DNA from: Jatrophihabitans sp.
GTDB lineage: Bacteria > Actinomycetota > Actinomycetes > Mycobacteriales > Jatrophihabitantaceae
Reading direction: 5' to 3'
Length of the DNA: 7,153 nt
NCBI GenBank assembly: GCA_025966255.1
Contig: JAOPVG010000026.1
Location: 1-7,153 of the forward strand
In this document: in pieces, positions 1 to 7,136 of the stretch
Numbering within the stretch: position 1 is the stretch's first letter
Layout: each line of letters opens with the position of its first letter
The notes under the pieces: model-generated
Database searches by the model: none
Seen by the model: only the letters and a program-made list of their open reading frames with translations
Told to the model about the DNA's origin: nothing
Position numbers and translations under genes: made by a program

Positions 1-111
1 CGCCGACACGACCTGCGGAATCGGGTACGGCGGCGAGCTCGATGCGTAGCTGACGTCGGCCCAGCTCGACCAGAGCCCGTACACATCGGCCACGGCGACG
101 GCGTGCCCGAT
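1..111 (-). other. FN3-like or Ig-like strand region at the truncated end of the second protein
   Basis: Residues 469-505 include HAVAVADVYGLWSSWADVSY followed by a serine/proline-rich stretch. The pattern of a hydrophobic strand, then D-x-[YF]-G-x-[WY]-S-x-W, then a Pro-rich linker resembles the last strands of fibronectin type III-like modules in large bacterial proteins. The window ends here, so following modules cannot be seen. Low confidence. Confidence 0.3.
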
Positions 112-1515
112 CGTGCGGGCCGACAGATTGACCGGTAGTTCGGTGTCGACGGAGTCGACCAGCGCGACCTGACCGGCGTTCGGGTCGGGGCGAGCCGTGA
201 GCAGGAGGGGTCGCCAGCCACCGGCCGGATCGGGCTCCAAGGTCAGGTCGGCCTGCGCCGGTGCGGCCGGGTAGCGGGCCAGCGCTGCGACGGTCGGACG
301 CTCCATCGCGACGCTGATCGGCACCCGGTCGAACGCCAGCCGGACCGTCTCGGTCCACGGCGCGACATCGGACGCGGGCAGCAACAACCCGGCCCGCTCG
401 GCGATCAGCGACGTCGGATGGCCCGGTGGTCGGTGCACGGTGCCCGGCCAGGGCAAGACGACGGCGAGCTCGATACCGGTGCCATTGGTTCCGATTCCGT
501 CGGGGTAGGAGGCGGTGACCATGAAGTCCGAATGGGTCACGGCGAGGACGGCGGTGACTCGATCGGTTGCCGGGTAGGCCGTGCCGAACCCGAGCGCCAG
601 CGCGGCCGCGGAATCGTTACCGGGGCCGACCAGCAGGGTGCCCAGCAGCGGTACCCCCACCGTCGAGGTGCCCGCGGCGCTCGCGCCCTGGCTCGTCGGG
701 CCGGGAACGCTCTGGACGGGTTTGATCGCGGCCTGGTCGGCCGGCGCGACGCCCGCCGCGAACAACGGACGGGCCCGATCCAGGGTCTGGGCCTGGACCG
801 CCGCGACGTACCGAGCCGGATCGGGAGCCGCCCAGGACGCGACGGTGCGACCGGTGGCCGTCCAGGGCGCCCAGCCGAATGGGGCCAGCCCGCGGAGCAT
901 CCGTTGCCGCGCGGCTTCATCCGGCGGCACCGGGCCGGCGAAGAACCCCTGATCCTGCGTCGAATACCGCGACGCGTTCCACGACCCGTCCACCGGCAGG
1001 CCGACCGCCTCGTACGGTTTCCAGTCCGACTCGAGCGCCGCGCGTACCGTCTCGCCGCGCACTGCGGTGACGGTGCCACCGGTCGTCACGAACTGGCGCA
1101 GTCCGCTGCCCCGAACGAGCAGCGTCGTCGGACCGCCCGGGGTCTGTGTTCTGACGGCCGCCAACGTCGTCGGACTCGGCGCGTCGACGAAACCGGACAG
1201 CATCACCGAGCTGCTCGTGGTGTCGGGCGTGATGTCGACCTCGACGCTCACCATCGGCTCCGGCAGCACCGAGCTGACGAAGCCGTCGCCGAAGAGCTGA
1301 CCCACCTCGACGTTCTGCAGCTTCGCCGCCCCCGAACGACGCCACACGGTGAACGCTCCGGGCGGCAGACCGATGGCTGTGTTGACCATCCACCGCAGTT
1401 GCACCGACGGGGTGGTGTCGACCTCGGCCGGCCGGCCCTGCAGCTTCGCCACGGCCGCCCAGTCCACGCCGACCGCGGTGGCGTGGAACAGGTAGGGATC
1501 GTAGAACCGGTCCAT
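1..1515 (-). CDS. Large unknown protein, N-terminal 505 codons (3' end outside the window)
   Basis: Translating the minus strand from the ATG at 1515 gives 505 codons without a stop, running off the window edge, so the gene is partial. It begins MDRFYDPYLFHATAVGVDWA. The start is well supported: GGGAGG sits 7 bases upstream and the preceding gene ends 2 bases before it. I do not recognise the family. Visible features are an early motif LRWMVNTAIGLPPGAFTVWR (40-59), many short beta-type segments, a helical stretch around residues 195-255 containing RQRMLRGLAPFGWAPW, and an FN3-like ending VADVYGLWSSW near residue 485. The visible part has no cysteine, no signal peptide and no membrane segment. 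Alternating hydrophobic residues and G/C third positions support this frame over the competing plus-strand frames. Coupling to the giant gene suggests a shared assembly or pathway. Confidence 0.9.
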   Translation of the reverse strand, partial: MDRFYDPYLFHATAVGVDWAAVAKLQGRPAEVDTTPSVQLRWMVNTAIGLPPGAFTVWRRSGAAKLQNVEVGQLFGDGFVSSVLPEPMVSVEVDITPDTTSSSVMLSGFVDAPSPTTLAAVRTQTPGGPTTLLVRGSGLRQFVTTGGTVTAVRGETVRAALESDWKPYEAVGLPVDGSWNASRYSTQDQGFFAGPVPPDEAARQRMLRGLAPFGWAPWTATGRTVASWAAPDPARYVAAVQAQTLDRARPLFAAGVAPADQAAIKPVQSVPGPTSQGASAAGTSTVGVPLLGTLLVGPGNDSAAALALGFGTAYPATDRVTAVLAVTHSDFMVTASYPDGIGTNGTGIELAVVLPWPGTVHRPPGHPTSLIAERAGLLLPASDVAPWTETVRLAFDRVPISVAMERPTVAALARYPAAPAQADLTLEPDPAGGWRPLLLTARPDPNAGQVALVDSVDTELPVNLSARTIGHAVAVADVYGLWSSWADVSYASSSPPYPIPQVVSA

Positions 1516-1517
1516 CG

Positions 1518-4500
1518 TCAGTCCTCCCACGGCGCGGCATCGAGCCCGATGTGCGCGATCACCGCGAGGTCAGCGCTCGACCCCAAGGCCAGCGGGTCGG
1601 CGTCGCGCGACAACGCCAGCACCAACTGGGTCCCGCGCTGATTGGGCGCGAGCAACACCACGCCGCGCTGCAGACCGGGCGCGGCCACGATCGAGGCCAC
1701 CGCCGTCGTCGACGAGGCGTCGCGGATCGGCCGCAGATACTCGGTGACCACGTCCTGCCAGGCCATGCCCATCGGATCGCGCGGATTGTTCGCCGAGACC
1801 CAGGTCGGGATCGGATGGCTACGCCACAGTGGCTCCGCGGCCTCGAACACCACCGCGAGGGGCTGCGGCGTCGGGTCGGTCGACCAGAGCACCTGCACCC
1901 GCGGCAGCCGCGGCACGGTCGGGCGATCCAGCCCGGCCGTGGCGAACGCGGCATCCACCGCGTCCCCGGTGGGACGCGTGGGCAGCGCGCTGAGCGGTCC
2001 GACCGAGCCGCCGGGTGCCGTCGCGCGATGCTCGACGCGAACGGCGGTGAACGTCGAGCTGAAGTCCTCAAGGGTTCGGAACCGTCCAGTGGTGAAGCCG
2101 CGCCGGAAGACGAGCGTCTCGCCGCCGCCCACCCGGACGATGTCGAGGAGGTAGTCGGTGCACGGCTCGAGGGGGTAGTCGATCTCGACGACCGAGTGGG
2201 AATCCCGTGACCCGTCCGGGATGCACGGAGCGTCGGCCAGGACGGTGTCACGAATGGCCTGCTCCCAGGGGGTTATCACCCGGAGCGCGCCGGGCCCCGG
2301 GTTGACGGGATCGAGCGTCACGCTCGCGATCGTCCCGCCCAAGCCTCGCGGCCCGCCCGGTTGCGGATGATTGCCGGACGACGAGCGCAATCGCATTTCC
2401 AGGGTGTCGCCATAGGCCGCGAACAACTTGGCCACGGCCTGCGTAGCGAACACGACCCGGGTCGGGTCATCGCAGAACACGCCGTGTTCCTCCGGGCCGG
2501 GCGTCGTCGAGAGCACCCACGGATCGAGCCGAGTTGGGGCCTGCCCGCTGCCTTCGGTGCTGAACGTGAACGTCTGGTCGACGTGCGGGGTGACCGTGCC
2601 GTTGGCCGACGCCGACGGCGGATCGTCCTGGTCGAGCCACTCGGCGTGCCAGCCGACGGTGAGGGTGTACCCGGTGCCGGGGGAGAACAGGGCGTGATTG
2701 TCAGGTTCCTGGGTCAGCGCGTCCGACAACGCGGCTTGCTCGGCCGTCGAGGTGGTGGAGTCCCAGCTGTAGCGGACCTCCTCCGCCGCGAGCACCGACT
2801 GGAGGGCAACTACGTAGAACGGCGGTGCACTTTCGTAGCCGAGCTGCTTGCCGTTCCAGCCGATGTCGATGCTCGTGGTGCCGGTCGGCGTCTTCACCTT
2901 CACCACGGCCGGGACGTAGCCGCCGCCCTGCCGGCTCGGCGATCCCACGGTGGTTCGGCTGAGCACGGTCAGAGCCCGGGTCAGCGGGTTCAGCCAGGGG
3001 CCGGTGCTGTCCTGCCACTGCGACGGTTGCCGAGTGAGTCCGACGTCGGAGGCGGTCAACGGAGTGCGGGCCAGCTCGGTGCCGTTCGCGTCCAATGCGC
3101 GGAAGACCAGCTGCCCCTCGATGAACTTGCGCGGCACCGCCACCAGGGCGACGACCTCGTCGAGCCCGTCGGGGGCATCGAACCGAACTGCGTCGAGCAG
3201 GACATCGGGGCTGAACTTGAGTGTGTCCCAGGTCTGCTTCACCAGCTCGGCGTCGCGCCCGTCGCGGTGATTCGATGGGTGCGGCGTATCGGCGAAGGGG
3301 GAGCGCAGGATCGCCCCGGAGCAGAGGTATTCCTTGACCAGCGCGGGATCCCAGCTTTGTCGGGCGATGGCCTGGTGCAGACCGGACGGGGGGATTCCGG
3401 CAGCGGTGTGCGTCGCGACCGCCGCCAGCCAGTCGCCCTCACCGACGGCCTGGGCCGATGGCGGTAGGGCCGCTGCCAGGCCCGGGCGCTGCGGCTGGGG
3501 CCGGCAGGGCACCTGGTCGGCGATCACCCGGGCCGGGTCGATGCCGCGCCGCGCGTCGGTCGCCGCATCCCCGCACCGCCAGAGCTCGCGCACGTGGATT
3601 CCCAAGTTGGGGGCGCAGGAGCGCAGCGTGTCGGGTGGATCGGGCCAGGACACTCCGGTCAGCTGCCAGCCGGTCGCGGACGGTCCGGCCCGTTGGTCGT
3701 CGAAGGTCCACAGCACCGGAGCCGGCGGAGCGGCTGGCTCGCAGACACTGCCCCAGCGTTGGTGGACGTCGGTGGTCAGCTGTGTCCCGTAGGGCACCGC
3801 GGCCGGCGTCGGGCTCGGTACCCACGACAGCAACGCCAGCCGGCTGCCTTCGGCCGGGTCGACCGTGACCGCGCGCGACCACCAGGTGGCCGGCGTCTCG
3901 CCCGGCCCGAGCGTCCCGACCAGCGTGATCGACTCGAGGGTGTAGCGCCACCAGATCGCGCCGCGCTTGGTCCAGGCATTGGCCGGCGTGCCCGGCGAGG
4001 CGGTGGGGGTGACGCCGAGCACGGTGAAGCCTGCGGGCACCACGGGTGTGATGTCGAAGGCGATCACCGGGATCGAATCGATCGGTACCACCGCGGGGGC
4101 CGGATCGGCGCTGCCCTGCTCGGCCGCCTTCGCCAGCACCCCGTCGATCGAGCGGTCCGTCCCGCTGCCCTCGACCAGCGCCGGCGAGCGCGACACCAGC
4201 TGCACCCCGGTGATCAGCGGCTGCGGGTCGTGCACCGGCGTCGGCTGGCTGCCCAGGGTGAAATCGACGCATCCTTCGACACTGAAGAAGAAGAAATCGA
4301 CGTGGCCACAGACCTCGCCGTGCACCCAGACCTGCATGTCGCCGCTGGAATCGGGGATGGCCATGACGTCGAGTTCGGCGCTCGCCCCAATGGAGACGAT
4401 GAACAGCTTCAGCTCGCCCTCGACGACGATCTTGCCGGCCAGCGCGAACGGCCCGAAGGAGATGATCGCGTCGAAGCCGGCGCCGACCTTGAGGTACAGC

Positions 4501-7136
4501 CCAACTGTCGTGTCGCCCCAGATCAGGTCCACGTGGAACCCGATCGCGATGGTGAAGCCACCGGTGGTGAGCTGCGGGAACGGCGGGTAGGGCGTGATGC
4601 CATCGCCGTGCAGCATCAGATAGCCCGAGCCGGTGAACACGTCGAAGACGCTGACGGTGGCCGGATTGGTGTACGAGCCGATGTCGAAGTACCACTCGGG
4701 CGGGTCGTTCACGCTGAAGTAGCCCTGCACCGGAACGTGAATGGACACCAGGCCGATCACCGAGTAGTCGACCACAAGGCCGATGGTGATCGTCCCGGCG
4801 CCGATGTCGATCTCGACGACCGCGAGAATGGTCGCCTGCTGGCTCGGGTCCGACAGCTCCGGCGGGATCGACAGGATGTCGGCCTTCATCACCAGCAGCA
4901 GTCGGGGGCCGGGCAGCTCCAGCATGAGCACGCCCTTGAGGTGGACGATGAATCCGCCGTCGGTCGTGCCCAGCAGCACGCCGATCGCGAAGGCCCAACT
5001 GCCTTGCTTGGCGACCCAACCGGTCGGGTCGATCGGGTTCTGTTGCGGCTGGCGCTGCAGCCAGGCCAGGGCCGGGACCGTGTCGGTCGGATGCTCGTCG
5101 CGGCGCATGTTCACGCCGACTCCGCCGAGGAAGCCGTAGATGCCCAGACCGGTCGTGCCGAGCAGGATCGGGACCGGCAGGTCGAGCTCCATGCCGACGA
5201 AGACACCGACCGTGTTGGGGTCGTCCAGCGGATGCTTGATCGCCAGGCCCGCCATCACCCGCAGGTTCAACGGATCGGCGATGGTGACGTCGAGGGAGCC
5301 GGTCACGTCGCCCGTGGCGGCATCGATGGCGACGTAGCCGTGACCCTTCAACACCCCGACGTCGATCCCCGCGCCCAGCGCAGTCAGCGTGGGCGGCTCG
5401 GCCTGATCGAGGCGCACGCGCACGCGCGCCCGGTCGACCTCGACCACGCCGAGATCGACCGCCAGCCCGACCTCCGTCTCGATGAAGGTCGGGTTGTCGT
5501 GGCTGACCCGTACCCCCAGGACCTCCAGCAGGTCACCGATCGGCGAGACGGCGTGCACCGCTCCGGTGGGGATGTCGATCGTGTAGCCCTTGCTGGCGTC
5601 GAACGTCGGCGTGATCCGGTCGATGCCGCCGGAGCTCCAGCCCATGGAGAAGCCGACCGCCTTGAACCGAACGGTCACGGGCTTGTCCAGGTCGATCGAC
5701 ACCACACCCGCCGACAGGCCGAGCTTGGTCTCGACGTCGACGATCAGGTCGACCTGGGTGCCGGTCGGCTTACTGGACACGATCGCCTCGACGCCATGCA
5801 GGGTCACCTGCTTGACCGGCAGGATGCCGAACAAAGCCAACGCGAGAACGCCGGCCGTCTCGATGGCTAGCGGCACCATGTCGCCGCCCGACGGGCTAGC
5901 CGGCGCCGTCGAGGCAAGCACCGGGGCCAGGGCGGCGTAGGCGCCGAGGATGTCGATCGCGGTGGTGCTGCCGGAGGTGGGACGGTAGAGCGTCCAGAGT
6001 CCGTCCACGTCGGCATCGACGGCACGGAAGCTCGCGTCGACCGTCCAGCTGGCGGCCGCGTCGTCGACGACGATGTCCAGCGTCATGTCGGTGACGCCGT
6101 CCATCGAGTTGTCGGGCCGGGTCGGCAGGTGTTGCGGGGTCTGCGCGCTCGCGAGCTGCTTCTCGGTCGCGGTGTAGAAGTCGACCTCGCCCAGGATCTT
6201 GAGCGAGACGAAGCGCGACCGTTCCAGGACGAGTTGGATCCGCAGCTTGCGGAACCAGGACGGCGAGGCCGGTGGGGCCGGCCGCGGACTCGGTGGCGGC
6301 GCCTGCTGATTGCCGTCGTCGGTGCCCCGGGTCAGCGTCGCGGTGATCGTCGTGGTCGCCGACAGCGGCAGGTCGGGCAGCGTCGCCCGCCAGAAGTGCG
6401 ATCGGGCGGTGCCGTGATCGGCGCGGCTCGCGGCGTACCCGGCCCCACTGCCGACGGTGATCGGAGTCGTGTTGATCGTCAGGTCGTTGCGGTCGGCCAG
6501 GTTCTGCAACAGCCGCGCCGCGCCGCGCGCTCGCCGGTCGGCGAGTTGGTCGTTGTAGCTGCGGTGCTCGGTCGATTCGTAGGAATCGTCGTCGGAATCG
6601 AAGGATGCGTAGCCGGTCACGGTCACGGTTCCGGCGGCGAGCAGGGCCAGCCGAGCCTTGAGGTCGGGGTTGCCGGCGATCGCTACCCCGTCGGGCTGCC
6701 ACTGGGCGCCGACGTCGGCGCTGCCCGCCTCGGTGGTGTGCGTGTTGTCGGGCGCGGTCGAGAACGGGTACGAGGTGACCGACGGGTCGGTGCCGTCCTC
6801 GCCGGGCTTGGGATGGTCGTAGCGGAAGAACACATCGAGGTCTCCCGTGCCCGCGGTGGGGTAGCTGGCGCTGATCGAGGTGGTGCCGCCGGCGCTGAGC
6901 GGTATCTGGGCGGTCAGCCCGGTGGCCGAGCCACCGCCGTCCCACGTCCAGTTGATCGTGGTGATCGAGCTGTCGACGAGGCCGACCGTCACGGTGGTGG
7001 TGTCGTTGGTGACGATGCGGATGCGGGCGTCGGAGACGGTGGGGCTGCCGGTGGAGCTGCTCGGACCGCCGCCGCCGCCGCCACCTCCGCCGACGGGCGG
7101 GGCCGGCGTCAGCGTGATGGACCGGGTGGCGGTCAT
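1518..7136 (-). CDS. Giant modular beta-rich protein: OmpA-like domain, DUF6603-like core, Ig-like C-terminal half
   Basis: The product is 1872 residues and its function is unknown. Domains in order: low-complexity N-terminus with nine glycines (16-24); diverged OmpA-C-like fold (about 100-253); proline-rich linker (279-293); short hydrophobic stretch (about 428-441); long beta-rich core (about 435-960) of alternating hydrophobic strands, which I associate from memory with DUF6603; and a roughly 900-residue C-terminal half with Ig-like segments. All ten cysteines lie at or after residue 943. There is no Sec signal peptide, lipobox, catalytic motif or LPXTG anchor. The ATG at 7136 gives ATGA with a stop in the next frame, but no good Shine-Dalgarno precedes it and the frame stays open to the window edge, so the true start may lie upstream. 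The stop is 2 bases before the next gene. The coding call is firm; the domain names are moderate to weak. Confidence 0.93.
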   Translation of the reverse strand: MTATRSITLTPAPPVGGGGGGGGGPSSSTGSPTVSDARIRIVTNDTTTVTVGLVDSSITTINWTWDGGGSATGLTAQIPLSAGGTTSISASYPTAGTGDLDVFFRYDHPKPGEDGTDPSVTSYPFSTAPDNTHTTEAGSADVGAQWQPDGVAIAGNPDLKARLALLAAGTVTVTGYASFDSDDDSYESTEHRSYNDQLADRRARGAARLLQNLADRNDLTINTTPITVGSGAGYAASRADHGTARSHFWRATLPDLPLSATTTITATLTRGTDDGNQQAPPPSPRPAPPASPSWFRKLRIQLVLERSRFVSLKILGEVDFYTATEKQLASAQTPQHLPTRPDNSMDGVTDMTLDIVVDDAAASWTVDASFRAVDADVDGLWTLYRPTSGSTTAIDILGAYAALAPVLASTAPASPSGGDMVPLAIETAGVLALALFGILPVKQVTLHGVEAIVSSKPTGTQVDLIVDVETKLGLSAGVVSIDLDKPVTVRFKAVGFSMGWSSGGIDRITPTFDASKGYTIDIPTGAVHAVSPIGDLLEVLGVRVSHDNPTFIETEVGLAVDLGVVEVDRARVRVRLDQAEPPTLTALGAGIDVGVLKGHGYVAIDAATGDVTGSLDVTIADPLNLRVMAGLAIKHPLDDPNTVGVFVGMELDLPVPILLGTTGLGIYGFLGGVGVNMRRDEHPTDTVPALAWLQRQPQQNPIDPTGWVAKQGSWAFAIGVLLGTTDGGFIVHLKGVLMLELPGPRLLLVMKADILSIPPELSDPSQQATILAVVEIDIGAGTITIGLVVDYSVIGLVSIHVPVQGYFSVNDPPEWYFDIGSYTNPATVSVFDVFTGSGYLMLHGDGITPYPPFPQLTTGGFTIAIGFHVDLIWGDTTVGLYLKVGAGFDAIISFGPFALAGKIVVEGELKLFIVSIGASAELDVMAIPDSSGDMQVWVHGEVCGHVDFFFFSVEGCVDFTLGSQPTPVHDPQPLITGVQLVSRSPALVEGSGTDRSIDGVLAKAAEQGSADPAPAVVPIDSIPVIAFDITPVVPAGFTVLGVTPTASPGTPANAWTKRGAIWWRYTLESITLVGTLGPGETPATWWSRAVTVDPAEGSRLALLSWVPSPTPAAVPYGTQLTTDVHQRWGSVCEPAAPPAPVLWTFDDQRAGPSATGWQLTGVSWPDPPDTLRSCAPNLGIHVRELWRCGDAATDARRGIDPARVIADQVPCRPQPQRPGLAAALPPSAQAVGEGDWLAAVATHTAAGIPPSGLHQAIARQSWDPALVKEYLCSGAILRSPFADTPHPSNHRDGRDAELVKQTWDTLKFSPDVLLDAVRFDAPDGLDEVVALVAVPRKFIEGQLVFRALDANGTELARTPLTASDVGLTRQPSQWQDSTGPWLNPLTRALTVLSRTTVGSPSRQGGGYVPAVVKVKTPTGTTSIDIGWNGKQLGYESAPPFYVVALQSVLAAEEVRYSWDSTTSTAEQAALSDALTQEPDNHALFSPGTGYTLTVGWHAEWLDQDDPPSASANGTVTPHVDQTFTFSTEGSGQAPTRLDPWVLSTTPGPEEHGVFCDDPTRVVFATQAVAKLFAAYGDTLEMRLRSSSGNHPQPGGPRGLGGTIASVTLDPVNPGPGALRVITPWEQAIRDTVLADAPCIPDGSRDSHSVVEIDYPLEPCTDYLLDIVRVGGGETLVFRRGFTTGRFRTLEDFSSTFTAVRVEHRATAPGGSVGPLSALPTRPTGDAVDAAFATAGLDRPTVPRLPRVQVLWSTDPTPQPLAVVFEAAEPLWRSHPIPTWVSANNPRDPMGMAWQDVVTEYLRPIRDASSTTAVASIVAAPGLQRGVVLLAPNQRGTQLVLALSRDADPLALGSSADLAVIAHIGLDAAPWED
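1521..1528 (-). promoter_or_regulatory. Shine-Dalgarno for the second gene, embedded in the giant gene's last codons
   Basis: On the minus strand the sequence reads GGGAGGACTGACGATG. GGGAGG is a strong anti-16S match with 7 bases to the ATG at 1515. It overlaps the codons for the giant protein's last three residues (W-E-D). The giant gene's TGA lies between this site and the ATG. The arrangement decides the start of the second gene and points to translational coupling rather than a separate promoter. Confidence 0.88.
2067..2705 (-). other. Two Ig-like segments sharing an L-x-P-x-T-x-Y motif (about residues 1478-1690)
   Basis: FSPGTGYTLTV (1484-1494) and LEPCTDYLLDI (1656-1666) share the pattern [LF]-x-P-x-T-x-Y-x-L-x-[VI]. 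Each is followed by a closing strand, FTFST (1523-1527) and FTTG (1681-1684). This is the layout of bacterial Ig-like domains in surface and fibre proteins. The interval between them holds Cys1555 and Cys1638, and the second motif contains Cys1659. Such modules usually act as spacers or adhesive units. The assignment is by motif only. Confidence 0.45.
4257..5834 (-). other. DUF6603-like beta-rich core of the giant protein (about residues 435-960)
   Basis: For over 500 residues the protein alternates hydrophobic and polar residues in short strands with glycine turns, for example GFTIAIGFHVDLIWGDTTVG and KIVVEGELKLFIVSIGASAE. It also carries a glycine-rich GLGIYGFLGGVGVNMRR segment. It ends with F948-F951 flanked by Cys943 and Cys956. 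The pattern matches my recollection of the uncharacterised DUF6603 domain, which is of similar length, but I could not run a profile search. The strand pattern predicts an extended amphipathic sheet, groove or fibre rather than a compact enzyme. The boundaries are approximate. Confidence 0.5.
6258..6302 (-). other. Proline-rich linker in the giant protein (residues 279-293)
   Basis: Residues 279-293 read APPPSPRPAPPASPS, just before W294-F-R-K. Proline makes up about half of the stretch, typical of an extended, protease-accessible linker. It separates the OmpA-like region from the following beta segment (LRIQLVLERSRFVSLKIL), supporting a modular reading of the protein. Confidence 0.75.
6378..6839 (-). 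other. Diverged OmpA-C-like domain within the giant protein (about residues 100-253)
   Basis: The order of elements fits the OmpA C-terminal fold: a first strand (DLDVFFRYDH), a helix (DLKARLALLAA), the strand VTVTGYAS (171-178), a helix NDQLADRRARGAARLL (from N195), and a closing strand SHFWRATL (246-253) where family members have a basic R-R-V-E-I-like strand. The N-x-x-L-x-x-R-R-A signature is well kept. The aspartate normally following G-[HY]-T is a serine here (G175-Y-A-S178), and the loop to N195 is acidic and somewhat long. Known members bind diaminopimelate in peptidoglycan; whether this copy does is doubtful. The assignment comes from motif reading by eye only. Confidence 0.5.
7065..7091 (-). 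repeat. Poly-glycine codon run
   Basis: Nine consecutive glycine codons (residues 16-24), mostly GGC with GGA and GGT interruptions, form an imperfect trinucleotide repeat. They probably make a flexible linker between a short N-terminal leader (MTATRSITLTPAPPV) and the first folded domain. Such runs can change length by slippage in steps of three without breaking the frame. Confidence 0.85.

Noticed and set aside
917..1540. Minus-strand 207-codon frame overlapping the start of the second gene
   Set aside because: It is out of frame with the Shine-Dalgarno-supported ATG at 1515, and its product is Arg/Gly-rich. The true frame is open from 1515 to the window edge.
418..1641. Plus-strand open frame of 407 codons across the junction of the two minus-strand genes
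   Set aside because: It is antisense to both real genes, its product is Arg/Gly/His-rich with no fold signature, and it conflicts with the well-supported coupled start at 1515.
3439..5019. Minus-strand 526-codon frame overlapping the giant gene in another frame
   Set aside because: It is an out-of-frame shadow. The product is extremely Arg-rich and low in hydrophobics, while the overlapping giant frame gives regular beta strands throughout.
3594..5870. Long plus-strand open frame (758 codons) opposite the beta-rich core of the giant gene
   Set aside because: Its product is dominated by Arg, Asp, His, Gly and Gln with no hydrophobic core or motif, as expected of the antisense of a high-GC gene. 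It starts at GTG without a convincing ribosome site. The minus-strand frame has coherent domains across the same region.
5813..5876. Hydrophobic stretch PLAIETAGVLALALFGILPV (residues 422-441) as a transmembrane segment
   Set aside because: It is short, contains a Glu, and passes directly into the beta-rich core. A buried helix is more likely than a membrane anchor, though this was not tested.
5896..6945. Minus-strand 349-codon frame inside the 5' part of the giant gene
   Set aside because: Composition is mostly Arg, Pro and Gly without structure, and it overlaps the OmpA-like motif set encoded in the giant frame. It is a high-GC artefact.
7065..7091. GC-rich trinucleotide run considered as a regulatory or phase-variable repeat
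   Set aside because: Unit changes would stay in frame, the run is interrupted by synonymous codons, and it reads as an ordinary poly-glycine linker.
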